A DNA stretch of 64,000 nt from Olsenella sp. An290 (GCF_002159535.1 NZ_NFIU01000001.1:186001-250000); one strand, 5' to 3'. Counted from the first letter of the stretch, positions 16,729 through 25,533 are shown. A program made the numbers and translations. Notes: generated from the sequence alone by a model not told the origin.

Positions 16729-16760
16729 GTCGTCGGAAGCAGCTGTGACGTGCCGTGCGT

Positions 16761-17696
16761 CTACGCGACGCGCTCCACCGTGGTGCCGGAGCGGAGCTCC
16801 TCGGCGACGGCCATGTCAAAGTGGCCGGTGGAGGCGGAGAGGCAGTTGGCGCTCGCGCAGCTCATGGCATAGGCAAGCTGCTCCTCGACCGCCATGCCGC
16901 GCGCCATGGCCACGGCGAAGGCGCCCACCATCGTGTCGCCGGAGCCCACGGGGTTCACGACCTCGATCTTGGGCGCGCGGCCGCGGAAGACGCCCTCGTC
17001 GCAGGCCATCACGGAGCCGTCGCCGCCCAGGGAGACCACGACCTTCTCGATTCCACGGCTCTCGTGCACCTCGCGCGCGGCGGCCACGATCTCGTCGATG
17101 GACTCGGGCTTTCGGCCAAGAATCGCGCAGATCTCGTCCGTGTTGGGCTTCACCATGGTGGGGCGGGCGTCGAGGCTGTTCACGAGGAGCGCGCCGGAGG
17201 TGTCCAGGATGGCGGGCTTGCCGGCCTCGCGCACGATGGCGACGAGCTCGCGATAGATGTCGTCGCCCGCGCCCGCGGGGGCAGACCCGTTGAAGGTGAC
17301 CACGTCGGCGCGCGCCGCAATGTCAGCCACCTTCTCGCGCATGGCGGCGACCTCCTCGGGGCTCACGGGCCGCCCGGGCTCAAGGAACTCGGTCGAGCGG
17401 CCGTCGGGCTCGAGCACGTTCACGCAGCAGCGCGTCTCGGAGACGGCGTGAACAAAGTCATGCTCGATGCCGTCCGCGTCGAGCAGCTCGCAGAGGAGCC
17501 GGCCGTTGTTGCCGCCCACAAAGCCCGTTGCCACGATCTTCTCCCCGCAGGTCGCAACCGCGCGCGCGGCGTTGAGACCCTTGCCTCCCGCGTTGTCGAT
17601 GCACGTGGCGACGCGCATGACCGAGCCGGTCTCGAGCGGGCACGAAAGCTGGTACGCCTTGTCAATGGAGGTGTTGAGCGTGACGGTGGCGATCAT
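16761..17696 (-). CDS. PfkB family 1-phosphofructokinase / tagatose-6-phosphate kinase
   Basis: 311 residues with PfkB motifs: GGKGLNAARAVATCG near residue 37 and the ATP/catalytic loop NPVGSGDTMVGAFA near 245. Family members phosphorylate fructose-1-P or tagatose-6-P. Divergence from the beta-galactosidase/PTS operon favours a LacC-like role in handling the tagatose-6-P expected from galactosamine-6-P deamination, but FruK cannot be excluded from sequence alone. Confidence 0.8.
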   Translation of the reverse strand: MIATVTLNTSIDKAYQLSCPLETGSVMRVATCIDNAGGKGLNAARAVATCGEKIVATGFVGGNNGRLLCELLDADGIEHDFVHAVSETRCCVNVLEPDGRSTEFLEPGRPVSPEEVAAMREKVADIAARADVVTFNGSAPAGAGDDIYRELVAIVREAGKPAILDTSGALLVNSLDARPTMVKPNTDEICAILGRKPESIDEIVAAAREVHESRGIEKVVVSLGGDGSVMACDEGVFRGRAPKIEVVNPVGSGDTMVGAFAVAMARGMAVEEQLAYAMSCASANCLSASTGHFDMAVAEELRSGTTVERVA

Positions 17697-17819
17697 GGCG
17701 TCTCCTTTTGAGGGTCGGGTGGGCTACTCTGCCATCTTATCGTCCGAAGGGCGGTTGGGGTAGGGGCGCGGCCTCCCCCTCCGCGCGTTTCTAAATCCAT
17801 TCTGAAAACTTACTGATAG

Positions 17820-17835
17820 AGTTGTTACTACCAGT
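17820..17835. promoter_or_regulatory. Candidate GntR (NagR/DasR-type) operator upstream of the glycan operon
   Basis: AGTTGTTACTACCAGT matches 10 of 16 positions of the DasR/NagR-type consensus ACTGGTCTAGACCAGT, with a good right half-site ACCAGT. It lies in the 370-bp AT-rich divergent region 17697-18066, which otherwise holds no gene. A better copy is at 22937-22952. Confidence 0.4.
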
Positions 17836-17983
17836 TAATGCTGCGTACATTTGTTAGAAAAAGCGATAAAAGCGCTAAAAATATGCCCTCTGAGCTGGTT
17901 AAACGTCATTCTGCCGCTCATGGCTCAAAATCGACCGTTCAGGGCTCTCTCCATAGAGTGTCGATATTTGTGGCGAAGACGTG

Positions 17984-17989
17984 TATAGT
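17984..17989 (+). promoter_or_regulatory. -10 element of the GH35-PTS operon promoter
   Basis: TATAGT about 80 bases before the GH35 start, in the AT-rich divergent region. The -35 region at the right distance is weak, as expected for a regulated promoter. Confidence 0.35.
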
Positions 17990-18066
17990 GGCTACTGTGC
18001 GCTTTTTGCCGCCAGGCACCGAAAGAAGTACCGAGTTCCTAGTTGGATTTGGACGCGAGGAGAGGC

Positions 18067-19863
18067 ATGCACACGTTTGAGATTCGCGACCAGTTCATGC
18101 TGGATGGGGAGCCGTTCAGGATTCTGTCCGGCTCTATTCACTATTTCCGCGTCCATCCGTCCGACTGGCACCACTCTCTCTACAACCTCAAGGCCATGGG
18201 CTTCAACACGGTTGAGACCTATGTCCCGTGGAACCTGCACGAGCCGCGCCCCGGCGAGTTCAATTTCGAGGGCATCTGCGACCTCACCCGCTTCCTTGAC
18301 GAGGCGGCCGAGCTCGGCCTCTGGATCATCGTGCGCCCGTCGCCGTTCATCTGCGCCGAGTGGGAGTGGGGCGGCCTTCCCGCCTGGCTCCTCGCGGACC
18401 GCTCCCTGCGCCCGCGCTCGCGCGATCCCAAGTTCCTCGCGCGCGTTGCCTCTTACTATGATGCGCTCATGCCGCTCCTGGTGGAGCGTCAGGTCACGCA
18501 CGGCGGCAACATCCTCATGATGCAGGTGGAGAACGAGTACGGCTCCTACTGCGAGGACAAGGAGTACCTGCGCTCCATCCGCGACCTCATGCTCGAGCGC
18601 GGCGTTGACGTTCCGCTCTGCACCTCCGACGGCCCGTGGCGCGGGTGCCTCCGCGCCGGCACCCTCATCGATGACGACGTCTTCGTCACCGGCAACTTTG
18701 GCTCGCGCGCGGGTGAGAACTTCGCCCAGCTCAAGGCCTTCCATGAGGAGCACGGCAAGAGGTGGCCCCTCATGTGCATGGAGTTCTGGGACGGCTGGTT
18801 CAACCGCTGGGGCGAGAACGTCATCACCCGCGACGCCCAGGACCTCGCCGACTCCGTCCGCGAGCTCCTCGAGCTCGGTGGCTCCATCAACCTATACATG
18901 TTCCACGGCGGCACCAACTTCGGCTTCATGAACGGGTGCTCCGCGCGTCACACGCATGACCTCCACCAGGTCACCTCCTATGACTACGACGCCCCGCTCA
19001 ACGAGGAGGGCAACCCCACCGAGAAGTGGTACAAGCTCCGTGACGTGGTGCGCGACCTCTTCCCGGACGCCTGGACGGCCGAGCCCCTCATCAAGGATGC
19101 CGTGGCCCTCGAGGGGGTTGCGCTCAAGGAGCGCGCGGGCCTCTTCGAGAACCTCGACCGTCTCGCCGAGCCGGTGAGCTCGCTCTATCCCCAGCCCATG
19201 GAGGACATGGGCCAGTCCTACGGCTACACCCTCTATCGCTCCTCCATCGAGCGTGACACGCTCGAGCCCGAGCGCATCCGCGTGGTGGACGGCCGTGACC
19301 GCGCCCAGGTCTTCGTCAACGGGGAGCTCGTGGCCACGCAGTACCAGGAGCACATCGGCGAGGACATCCGCTATGCCCTCCCCCAGGAGAACAACCAGCT
19401 TGACGTCCTTGTCGAGAACATGGGCCGCGTGAACTACGGCCACAAGTTCCTCGCGGACACGCAGCACAAGGGCATCCGGACCGGCGTGGCCGTTGACCTC
19501 CACTTTATCCTGGGGTGGGAGGCCTATTGCCTTCCCATGGATGACGTCGCTAAGATTGACTACTCCGCCGGCTGGAGCGAGGGCACGCCCTCGTTCTCCC
19601 GCTTCGAGTTCACGCTCGACGAGCCGGCCGACACCTATCTGGACACTACGGGCTTTGGCAAGGGCGTCGCGTTTGTGAACGGCGTCAACGTGGGGCGCTA
19701 CTGGGAGATCGGCCCGATCTCCACGCTCTACGTTCCGCACGGCCTCACGCGCGCCGGCGCGAACGAGCTCGTTCTGTTTGAAACGGAGGGACGTGTCGGA
19801 GACACCATCTCCCTGCGCTCCGAGCCCCTCATCAGGCATCTCGACAAAGAAGGAGTTGAGTAG
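18067..19863 (+). CDS. bgaC: GH35 beta-galactosidase (BgaC/GnbG type)
   Basis: 598 residues with no signal peptide, so cytoplasmic. GH35 signatures: GSIHYFRVHP near 22-31, QVENEYGSY near 153-161 holding the acid/base Glu, and nucleophile E239 in CMEFWDGWF; two C-terminal jelly-roll domains follow. In pneumococcus BgaC acts on Gal-beta-1,3-GlcNAc and in Lactobacillus casei GnbG acts on phosphorylated galacto-N-biose; the PTS genes directly downstream favour a phosphorylated or imported disaccharide substrate. The ATG at 18067 has GAGGAGAGG upstream; the frame extends eight codons further to a start without a ribosome site. PTS IIB begins two bases after the stop. Confidence 0.9.
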   Translation: MHTFEIRDQFMLDGEPFRILSGSIHYFRVHPSDWHHSLYNLKAMGFNTVETYVPWNLHEPRPGEFNFEGICDLTRFLDEAAELGLWIIVRPSPFICAEWEWGGLPAWLLADRSLRPRSRDPKFLARVASYYDALMPLLVERQVTHGGNILMMQVENEYGSYCEDKEYLRSIRDLMLERGVDVPLCTSDGPWRGCLRAGTLIDDDVFVTGNFGSRAGENFAQLKAFHEEHGKRWPLMCMEFWDGWFNRWGENVITRDAQDLADSVRELLELGGSINLYMFHGGTNFGFMNGCSARHTHDLHQVTSYDYDAPLNEEGNPTEKWYKLRDVVRDLFPDAWTAEPLIKDAVALEGVALKERAGLFENLDRLAEPVSSLYPQPMEDMGQSYGYTLYRSSIERDTLEPERIRVVDGRDRAQVFVNGELVATQYQEHIGEDIRYALPQENNQLDVLVENMGRVNYGHKFLADTQHKGIRTGVAVDLHFILGWEAYCLPMDDVAKIDYSAGWSEGTPSFSRFEFTLDEPADTYLDTTGFGKGVAFVNGVNVGRYWEIGPISTLYVPHGLTRAGANELVLFETEGRVGDTISLRSEPLIRHLDKEGVE

Positions 19864-19865
19864 AC

Positions 19866-20330
19866 ATGATCGTTGGAGCCCGCGTTGACTTTCGTCTGAT
19901 CCACGGCCAGGTCGGCAACCTCTGGGCCAACGCCCGTCAGGTGAGCCGCTTCATGGTCGTCGATGACGACGTTGCCACCGATGACACCCAGAAGCAGGTC
20001 CTGCGCATGGCCACGCCTGCCACCTGCAAGCTTTCCGTCCTGCCCGTCGATAAGGCTGCCGCCAACATCGTCGCCGGCAAGTACGACACCCAGCGCCTGT
20101 TCATCGTTGCCAAGAAGCCCGAGGTCTACGCCCGCCTGGTTAAGGCCGGCGTGAAGATCGACGAGCTCATCCTGGGCAACATGACCACGATGAACAGCGT
20201 CAAGAAGTACGGCCTCAACCTCAACTGCGATCAGGGCGACCTCGACGCCTTCGCCGAGCTCGAGAAGCTGGGCGTCAAGATGGTCGTTCAGCTGACCCCG
20301 CAGAACAACCCGGAGCCCTTCAAGCTCTAA
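19866..20330 (+). CDS. PTS mannose-family IIB component
   Basis: 154 residues; RVDFRLIHGQVGNLW at the N-terminus places the phosphorylated histidine at H13, as in other mannose/sorbose-family IIB proteins. It takes phosphate from IIA and hands it to the sugar entering through IIC/IID. It starts two bases after the GH35 stop, so the enzyme and transporter are co-translated. The likely sugar is galacto-N-biose or GalNAc by comparison with gnb and bgaC loci. Confidence 0.9.
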   Translation: MIVGARVDFRLIHGQVGNLWANARQVSRFMVVDDDVATDDTQKQVLRMATPATCKLSVLPVDKAAANIVAGKYDTQRLFIVAKKPEVYARLVKAGVKIDELILGNMTTMNSVKKYGLNLNCDQGDLDAFAELEKLGVKMVVQLTPQNNPEPFKL

Positions 20331-20334
20331 GTGG

Positions 20335-20375
20335 CGCTACGCCGTGAGGGGAGATGCACGGCACCATATAGCGTA
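20335..20375 (+). other. Intercistronic stem-loop between IIB and IIC
   Basis: Nested pairings CGCTA/TAGCG and GCCGTG/CACGGC lie in the 91-bp gap. No T-run, so possibly an mRNA processing or stability element. Confidence 0.3.
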
Positions 20376-20421
20376 GGTATGTACGGTAACGTTCGAGTAA
20401 GTTAGAAGGAGGAAAAGAACC

Positions 20422-21327
20422 ATGATTCAGTGGTGGCAGATTCTTCTGCTCACGCTCTACGCGGCCTTCCAGATCATGGACGAGCTGCACTGGTACTCCA
20501 GCGCCGGCTCCGCCGTGTTCTCTGGCTTCTTCACGGGCCTCGTCATGGGCGACATGGCAACTGGTCTTTTCATCGGTGGTAGCATGCAGCTCACCATCCT
20601 CGGCGTCGGCACCTTCGGCGGCGCCTCCCGCATCGACGCCAACTCCGGCACCCTCGTTGCTACGGCCTTCGCCGTCAGCCAGGGCATGGACCCGGAGCAG
20701 GCGCTCGCCGCACTCGGCGTGCCTGTGGCCGCCATCCTCGTCTACACCGACATCCTTGGCCGCTTCGCCAACACCTTCTGGGGTCACGCGTGCGACGCCG
20801 ATGTCGAGAAGATGAACTGGAACGCCTACAACGTTCACTACTGGATGGGCGCTGTTTCTTGGTGCCTCTCCCGTGCCCTCCCGGTCTTCCTGGCCCTGGC
20901 CTTCGGCCAGCCGGTCGTTGAGGCCATCACCACCGCCCTCAACGGCGACTTCAAGTGGCTCGGCGACGGCCTCACGGTTGCTGGTGGCATGCTGCCCGCC
21001 GTCGGCTTCGCCATCCTGCTTCGCTACCTCCCGGTCAAGAAGCACATTGCCTACCTGATCCTCGGCTTCGTGATCGCCGCCCTCCTCGGCACCGCCTTCA
21101 CGAGCATCGTCACCCTCGGTGGCGACGCCGCCAACCTCGCTGCTGGCCTCAACGGCCTGCTTGGTGAGGACGCTGCGGTTGCCGTTGGTGGTGGCTACAA
21201 GAGCCTGTCGATGCTGACGATCGCCCTCATCGGCTTCGCTCTTGCCTACATCTACTATCAGCAGCACCAGAACGCGCCTGTCGCTGTCTCTGCTGGCACG
21301 GAGGGAGATGACGACGATGAGCTCTAA
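20422..21327 (+). CDS. PTS mannose-family IIC component
   Basis: 301-residue membrane permease with about eight hydrophobic segments; GLVMGDMATGLFIGGSMQL and GGASRIDANSGTL are typical of IIC proteins of this family. With IID it forms the sugar channel. It ends in an acidic EGDDDDEL tail overlapping the IID start by 11 bases. RBS AAGGAGGAAA precedes the ATG. Confidence 0.9.
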   Translation: MIQWWQILLLTLYAAFQIMDELHWYSSAGSAVFSGFFTGLVMGDMATGLFIGGSMQLTILGVGTFGGASRIDANSGTLVATAFAVSQGMDPEQALAALGVPVAAILVYTDILGRFANTFWGHACDADVEKMNWNAYNVHYWMGAVSWCLSRALPVFLALAFGQPVVEAITTALNGDFKWLGDGLTVAGGMLPAVGFAILLRYLPVKKHIAYLILGFVIAALLGTAFTSIVTLGGDAANLAAGLNGLLGEDAAVAVGGGYKSLSMLTIALIGFALAYIYYQQHQNAPVAVSAGTEGDDDDEL

Positions 21328-22135
21328 GACTGGCTACAAGCTTACCAAGGCTGACTTCCAGCAGATTAACCGTCGTAACCTGGTCGGCTTCCAGGCTGGC
21401 TGGAACTACGAGCGCATGCAGCACTCCGGTTACCTCTGGATCATCCTTCCGCAGCTTCGCAAGATCTACGGGGACAACACCGAGGAGCTGAAGCAGGCCT
21501 GCCGTACCCAGTGCTCGCCGTTCTTCAACACCTCCAACTTCCTCAACACGATCATCACGGGCATCGACCTGGCCATCGAGGAGACTGACGGCATCGCCGG
21601 CATGGAGACCGTCGCTTCCCTGAAGACCGGCCTCATGGGCCCGCTCGCCTCCATCGGCGACTCCATCTTCGGCTCGCTCCTGCCGACCATCTTCGGCGCT
21701 CTTGCCGCCAACATGGCCATGCAGGGCAACCCGCTCGGCATCTTCATCTGGATTGCCGTCAACATCGTGGTCGACTGGTTCCGCTGCAAGCAGACCTACA
21801 TCGCCTACGATCAGGGCATGAAGCTCGTCACGACCATGTCTGACAAGCTCAACGCCATCACCGACGCCGCCACCGTCATGGGCGTCTTCATGGTTGGTGC
21901 CCTCATCTCCACCAACGTCGGCATCGTGTTCAGCTGGGTCCCCGAGATCGGTGGCGTTACCGTCAACATCCAGGACATCCTGAACAACATCTGCCCGAAG
22001 CTCGTGCCCGCCGCTCTTGTCGGCTTCGTGTACTGGCTCCTCGGCAAGAAGGGCATGACCTCGACCAAGGCGATCTTCATCGTCCTCGTCATCGGCATTG
22101 TCCTTGGTGCCTTCGGCATCATCATGAAGGGCTAG
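21317..22135 (+). CDS. PTS mannose-family IID component
   Basis: 272 residues: LTKADFQQINRRNLVGFQAGWNYERMQHSGY is the family N-terminus, followed by GPLASIGDSIFGSLLPTIFGALAANMA and C-terminal membrane helices. The ATG at 21317 is preferred over 21308 because GGAGGGAG is then nine bases upstream. Partner of IIC. Confidence 0.9.
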   Translation: MSSKTGYKLTKADFQQINRRNLVGFQAGWNYERMQHSGYLWIILPQLRKIYGDNTEELKQACRTQCSPFFNTSNFLNTIITGIDLAIEETDGIAGMETVASLKTGLMGPLASIGDSIFGSLLPTIFGALAANMAMQGNPLGIFIWIAVNIVVDWFRCKQTYIAYDQGMKLVTTMSDKLNAITDAATVMGVFMVGALISTNVGIVFSWVPEIGGVTVNIQDILNNICPKLVPAALVGFVYWLLGKKGMTSTKAIFIVLVIGIVLGAFGIIMKG

Positions 22136-22152
22136 GCCTGAGTGATTCTCAA

Positions 22153-22178
22153 GCGGTGCCCGGTCTCCCGGGCACCGC
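22153..22178 (+). terminator. Hairpin directly after IID
   Basis: GCGGTGCCCGG / CCGGGCACCGC, 11-bp perfect arms and a TCTC loop, 18 bases after the IID stop; no strong T-run. Confidence 0.5.
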
Positions 22179-22203
22179 ACCTAGTCTTCGTGACATCAGT
22201 GAG

Positions 22204-22270
22204 CGGGCGCGCATCTCACGACCGGCCTCGTGCCTAGGTCCAATCTCCCGAGATGCGCGCCCGTTCTTCT
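22204..22270 (+). terminator. Long hairpin with T-rich tail before the unknown gene
   Basis: 14-bp perfect arms CGGGCGCGCATCTC (22204-22217) and its complement (22250-22263), followed by TTCTTCTAT. It looks able to terminate or attenuate transcription between IID and the following gene. Confidence 0.6.
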
Positions 22271-22286
22271 ATAGAAAGGCAGCGTC

Positions 22287-22904
22287 TTGGAACCCGGGGT
22301 TATCGTTTTTATCGTCATCATCTGCGTCTACGCGCTGGGCAGCGAGCTGTTCAGACGCTACTACGAGGCCAAGTACGAGGGCTTCTTCAACACGGGCCAC
22401 TATGGTGAGGCGCTGGCCGCCCTTGACAAGATCCCCGCGCGCGTGACCATGTCCACCTATCGCCAGTACTATCTGCGGTTCGCGTGCTATCAGGCGATGG
22501 ACGACGAGGAAATGGCAACCCGCATGATCGAGCTGCTCGTTCGCATGCGCAACTCCGCCAGGCGCCAGGCAACGCTTTTGCCCGTTGCCTTCAACTACTT
22601 CACGCAGATTGGAAACAAGGAGCGTGCCAAGGAGCTCCTGTCAGACCTCAAGGCCTGCAAGGCGGCTGACAAGGCGACCATCACGGACTGCCAGCTGACC
22701 TACGACATCGTCTTTGGCAAGCGCTACGACTACATCGATCAAATGGAGAAGATGCTCGACAAGGCTGCCCCGAGCCTTCAGGGCAAGCTCTGCTTCCTTT
22801 TGTGGAAGCAGTACGCCAACAAGGGGAGCAAGACCCACGCAAAGCAATACAAGCGTCGCTACGAAGAGCTGACTAATTCGTCGAAATCGCAGGGTGAGCG
22901 CTAA
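22287..22904 (+). CDS. Unknown membrane-anchored helical-repeat protein inside the PTS operon
   Basis: Not recognised. A 205-residue protein from a TTG start with AAAGG upstream; no ATG is available until residue 55. Residues 1-20 form one membrane helix (VIVFIVIICVYALGSELF), followed by a basic/aromatic stretch and TPR-like helical pairs (HYGEALAALDKIP, YRQYYLRFACYQAMDD, QIGNKERAKELLSDL, LWKQYANKGSKTHAKQYKRRYEEL). The topology suggests a cytoplasmic helical domain tethered to the membrane. It sits between IID and IIA behind hairpins, so it could scaffold or regulate the PTS; no function is claimed. Confidence 0.7.
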   Translation: MEPGVIVFIVIICVYALGSELFRRYYEAKYEGFFNTGHYGEALAALDKIPARVTMSTYRQYYLRFACYQAMDDEEMATRMIELLVRMRNSARRQATLLPVAFNYFTQIGNKERAKELLSDLKACKAADKATITDCQLTYDIVFGKRYDYIDQMEKMLDKAAPSLQGKLCFLLWKQYANKGSKTHAKQYKRRYEELTNSSKSQGER

Positions 22905-22922
22905 GCTCACCTTAGGAATAGC

Positions 22923-22928
22923 TATACT
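22923..22928 (+). promoter_or_regulatory. -10 element of an internal promoter for IIA-gntR-agaS
   Basis: TATACT about 80 bases before the IIA start, with the 22937-22952 operator directly over the expected transcription start. The matching -35 is poor. Confidence 0.4.
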
Positions 22929-22936
22929 GCTGGTAA

Positions 22937-22952
22937 TCTGGTATCAACCAGT
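22937..22952. promoter_or_regulatory. GntR-type operator (dre-like palindrome)
   Basis: TCTGGTATCAACCAGT matches 12 of 16 positions of the DasR/NagR-family site ACTGGTCTAGACCAGT, with perfect CTGGT/ACCAG arms. The regulator encoded 545 bases downstream (23497) is a HutC-type GntR protein, so autoregulation is likely. Confidence 0.65.
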
Positions 22953-23004
22953 TGTCGTTTGGGTCTTCCGAGTGCGCTCGGAAGATGTCGAAGGGAGAAC
23001 CAAA

Positions 23005-23433
23005 ATGATCGGCTTCATCCTCACCGGCCACGGCCACTTCTCCAACGGTCTCAAGAGCGCTGTCGACATGGTCGCCGGCCCGCAGCAGTCGTTCGAGATC
23101 GTCCCCTTCGAGGAGGCCGCCGCGGGCGAGTACGCCTCCAAGCTCCGTGACGCCATCACTGCCATGCGCGGCGAGTGCGACGGCGTCCTCGTCTTTGTCG
23201 ACCTCGTGGGCGGCACCCCGTTCAACCAGTCCATGATGGTTTCCAACGACGTCGACAACGTTGCCGTGGTGGCTGGCACCAACCTGCCCATGCTCATCGA
23301 CATCGTCATGGCTCGCTCCGACAGCTCCACCCTCTCCGACCTCGTTGCCGAGGCCGTCGAGGTGGGCAAGGAGGGCGTCTGCCACATGTCCCTCCAGGGT
23401 GGCTCCTCCGACGACGAGGACGACGAGATGTAA
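23005..23433 (+). CDS. PTS mannose-family IIA component
   Basis: 142 residues starting MIGFILTGHGHFSNGL; H9 in TGHG aligns with the phosphorylated histidine of mannose-family IIA. It accepts phosphate from HPr. AAGGGAG precedes the ATG; the frame open to 22894 crosses the promoter and operator and was not used. IIA is separated from IIB/C/D by the unknown gene and has its own putative promoter. Ends in an acidic DDEDDEM tail. Confidence 0.9.
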   Translation: MIGFILTGHGHFSNGLKSAVDMVAGPQQSFEIVPFEEAAAGEYASKLRDAITAMRGECDGVLVFVDLVGGTPFNQSMMVSNDVDNVAVVAGTNLPMLIDIVMARSDSSTLSDLVAEAVEVGKEGVCHMSLQGGSSDDEDDEM

Positions 23434-23496
23434 GGCCCCTTCATCTTCTGAAGGGACTAAGGGCGCGATGGCGCTCGGAGAGCGAGGGGAGGCGAA

Positions 23497-24228
23497 GTGA
23501 CGCCCAGGGGTAGGAAGCAGCCGCTGTACGACCAGCTGGTTGACATCCTGACTGAGAAGATCGAGCAGGAGTACCGCCCGGGCGACCTGCTGCCCTCGGA
23601 GCGTGAGCTCTCCGAGCGCTATGGCCTCTCGCGCACGACGGTAAGGCTGGCCCTGCAGGAGCTCGAGCAGCTTGGCATGGTCGTTCGCCAGCACGGGAGG
23701 GGGACGTTCGTGGCCGACCGCTCGGCCCAGACCACCAACCTCCTCCAGGTCTACAGCTTTACCGACCAGATGCGCTCCATGGGTCGTGACCCCAAGACCA
23801 CGATTCTCGAGTTCACGGAGCTTGACGCAGACAAGAAGCTCGCCGAGCGGATGGGCGTGCGACTGGGGGACCGCCTCTTTAAGCTCAAGCGCCTGCGCAC
23901 CGCCGACGGCATTCCCATGATGGTCGAGCTGAGCTATCTTCCCGTGCGGAAGTTCCTCACGCTCAAGCGCCCCCTGCTCGACAGCATGCCGCTCTACGAG
24001 ATTATGGAGAACGTCTACAACGAGAAGATTCGCGTGGCCGAGGAGGAGTTCTTCGCAAGCGTGGCCAGGCCCTCCGACGCACACCTCCTCGACATTGCAG
24101 AGAACGCGCCCGTGCTCGACCTCGTGCGCACGACGTACAACATGAGCAACGAGATCATCGAGTACACGCTCTCGGTCGCGCGAGCCGATCAGTTCAAGTA
24201 CAAGGTGCTTCACCAGCGCCTGCCCTAG
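23497..24228 (+). CDS. GntR/HutC-type regulator with UTRA ligand domain
   Basis: 243 residues: winged helix at about 1-75 (PLYDQLVDILTEKIEQ ... LLPSERELSERYGLSRTTVRLALQELEQLGMVVRQHGRGTFV) and a UTRA effector domain (LFKLKRLRTADGIPMMVELSYLP ... IIEYTLSVARADQFKYKV). NagR/DasR relatives bind amino-sugar phosphates. GTG start at 23497 after a GAGGGGAGG site. The two dre-like sites at 17820 and 22937 are the probable targets. Confidence 0.85.
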   Translation: MTPRGRKQPLYDQLVDILTEKIEQEYRPGDLLPSERELSERYGLSRTTVRLALQELEQLGMVVRQHGRGTFVADRSAQTTNLLQVYSFTDQMRSMGRDPKTTILEFTELDADKKLAERMGVRLGDRLFKLKRLRTADGIPMMVELSYLPVRKFLTLKRPLLDSMPLYEIMENVYNEKIRVAEEEFFASVARPSDAHLLDIAENAPVLDLVRTTYNMSNEIIEYTLSVARADQFKYKVLHQRLP

Positions 24229-24290
24229 CCTTGGTACGAAGGTGCGGTCGGGCCTCTGGCTCGGCCGCAGGGGAAGAAAGGAAACCGCCC

Positions 24291-25457
24291 ATGTTCGAGA
24301 AGTCCACCGAAGAGCTCAAGGCGCTCGGCGCGGACATCACCACCGCAGAGATCAAGCAGCAGCCCGAGCTCTGGCTCGACACCCTCAAGATCTACCAGGA
24401 CAACCTCGAGGCCATCGAGAAGTTCCTCGCCGACGCCCGTGGCATGGGCGAGGGTCGCCTCTCCGTCGTCTTCACCGGTGCCGGCACCTCCGACTACGTT
24501 GGCGACACCGCGGCCCCCTACCTGCGCCACGCCGGCGACACCTCCCTCTACGACTTCAAGCCGATCGCGACGACCGACATCGTCTCCGCGCCGTGCGACT
24601 TCCTCAACCCCGACGAGCCCACCGTGCTCGTGTCCTTTGCGCGCTCGGGCAACAGCCCCGAGTCCCTTGCCGCGGTGCAGGTTGCCAAGACCTTCGTGAA
24701 GAACGTCAAGTTCCTCAACATCACCTGCGCCCCCGAGGGCAAGCTCGCCGTTGAGTCCGCCGATGATCCGGACGCCCTCACGCTTCTCATCCCGCGCGCC
24801 AACGACAAGGGCTTCGCCATGACCGGCTCCTACAGCTGCATGACGCTGCTCACCACCCTCATCTTTGACGCCGCCACGATCGAGCAGAAGACCGCCTGGG
24901 TCGAGCAGATTGCCAAGATGGGCGAGGACGTCGTGGCCCGCGAGGCCGAGATCGCGGCCTTCCTTGCCGGCGACTTCAACCGCGTGACCTACCTCGGCTC
25001 CGGCTCCTTCGTTGGCCTTGCCCAGGAGAGCCAGCTCAAGATCCTCGAGCTCGCCCACGGCCTCGTCGCCACCTCCTGGGACAGCTCCATGGGCTATCGT
25101 CACGGGCCCAAGTCCTTCGTTGACGACAAGACCCTCGTCTTCGTCTTCATGAACAACGACGCCTACACCCGCCAGTACGACCTCGACATCCTGAACGAGA
25201 TCAACGGCGACAAGATCGCGCAGAAGACCATCGCTGTCCAGCAGGACCTTGCGCCCGTCTTCGAGGGCGAGTCCTTCACCTTCGCCGGCTTTGACGCTCT
25301 GCCCGAGGGCTACCTCGCGCTTCCGTTCATCATGGTCGCCCAGGTGGTCTCGCTGCTGAACTCCGTGCGCGTGGGCAACACGCCGGACACCCCCAGCCCC
25401 ACCGGCACCGTCAACCGCGTGGTCAAGGGCGTGACCATCCACCCCTTCGAGGTCTAG
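24291..25457 (+). CDS. agaS: SIS-domain sugar isomerase/deaminase AgaS-like
   Basis: 388 residues with two SIS domains (VVFTGAGTSDYVGDTAAPYL; VLVSFARSGNSPESLAAVQ; VTYLGSGSFVGLAQESQLKILEL). AgaS-type enzymes deaminate and isomerise galactosamine-6-phosphate to tagatose-6-phosphate; GlmS-like isomerases are relatives but carry an added amidotransferase domain absent here. AAGAAAGGAAA precedes the ATG. Placed after gntR and before nagA, as in gnb/aga clusters. Confidence 0.85.
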   Translation: MFEKSTEELKALGADITTAEIKQQPELWLDTLKIYQDNLEAIEKFLADARGMGEGRLSVVFTGAGTSDYVGDTAAPYLRHAGDTSLYDFKPIATTDIVSAPCDFLNPDEPTVLVSFARSGNSPESLAAVQVAKTFVKNVKFLNITCAPEGKLAVESADDPDALTLLIPRANDKGFAMTGSYSCMTLLTTLIFDAATIEQKTAWVEQIAKMGEDVVAREAEIAAFLAGDFNRVTYLGSGSFVGLAQESQLKILELAHGLVATSWDSSMGYRHGPKSFVDDKTLVFVFMNNDAYTRQYDLDILNEINGDKIAQKTIAVQQDLAPVFEGESFTFAGFDALPEGYLALPFIMVAQVVSLLNSVRVGNTPDTPSPTGTVNRVVKGVTIHPFEV

Positions 25458-25459
25458 GG

Positions 25460-25472
25460 GTTCTTCTCGCCC
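25460..25472. repeat. GTTCTTCTCGCCC intergenic word
   Basis: Begins three bases after the agaS stop. Same word as at 10557, 42808, 48041 and 53440. Confidence 0.6.
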
Positions 25473-25494
25473 AAGCGGCCTTATACGTAGCGCC

Positions 25495-25533
25495 ACGGTG
25501 CCCGTCTGCATGTGTGATGCGGGCGGGCACCGT
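25495..25533 (+). other. Intercistronic hairpin between agaS and nagA
   Basis: ACGGTGCCCG / CGGGCACCGT arms around a 19-nt loop. No T-run follows, so it is more likely a processing or stability element. Confidence 0.45.
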
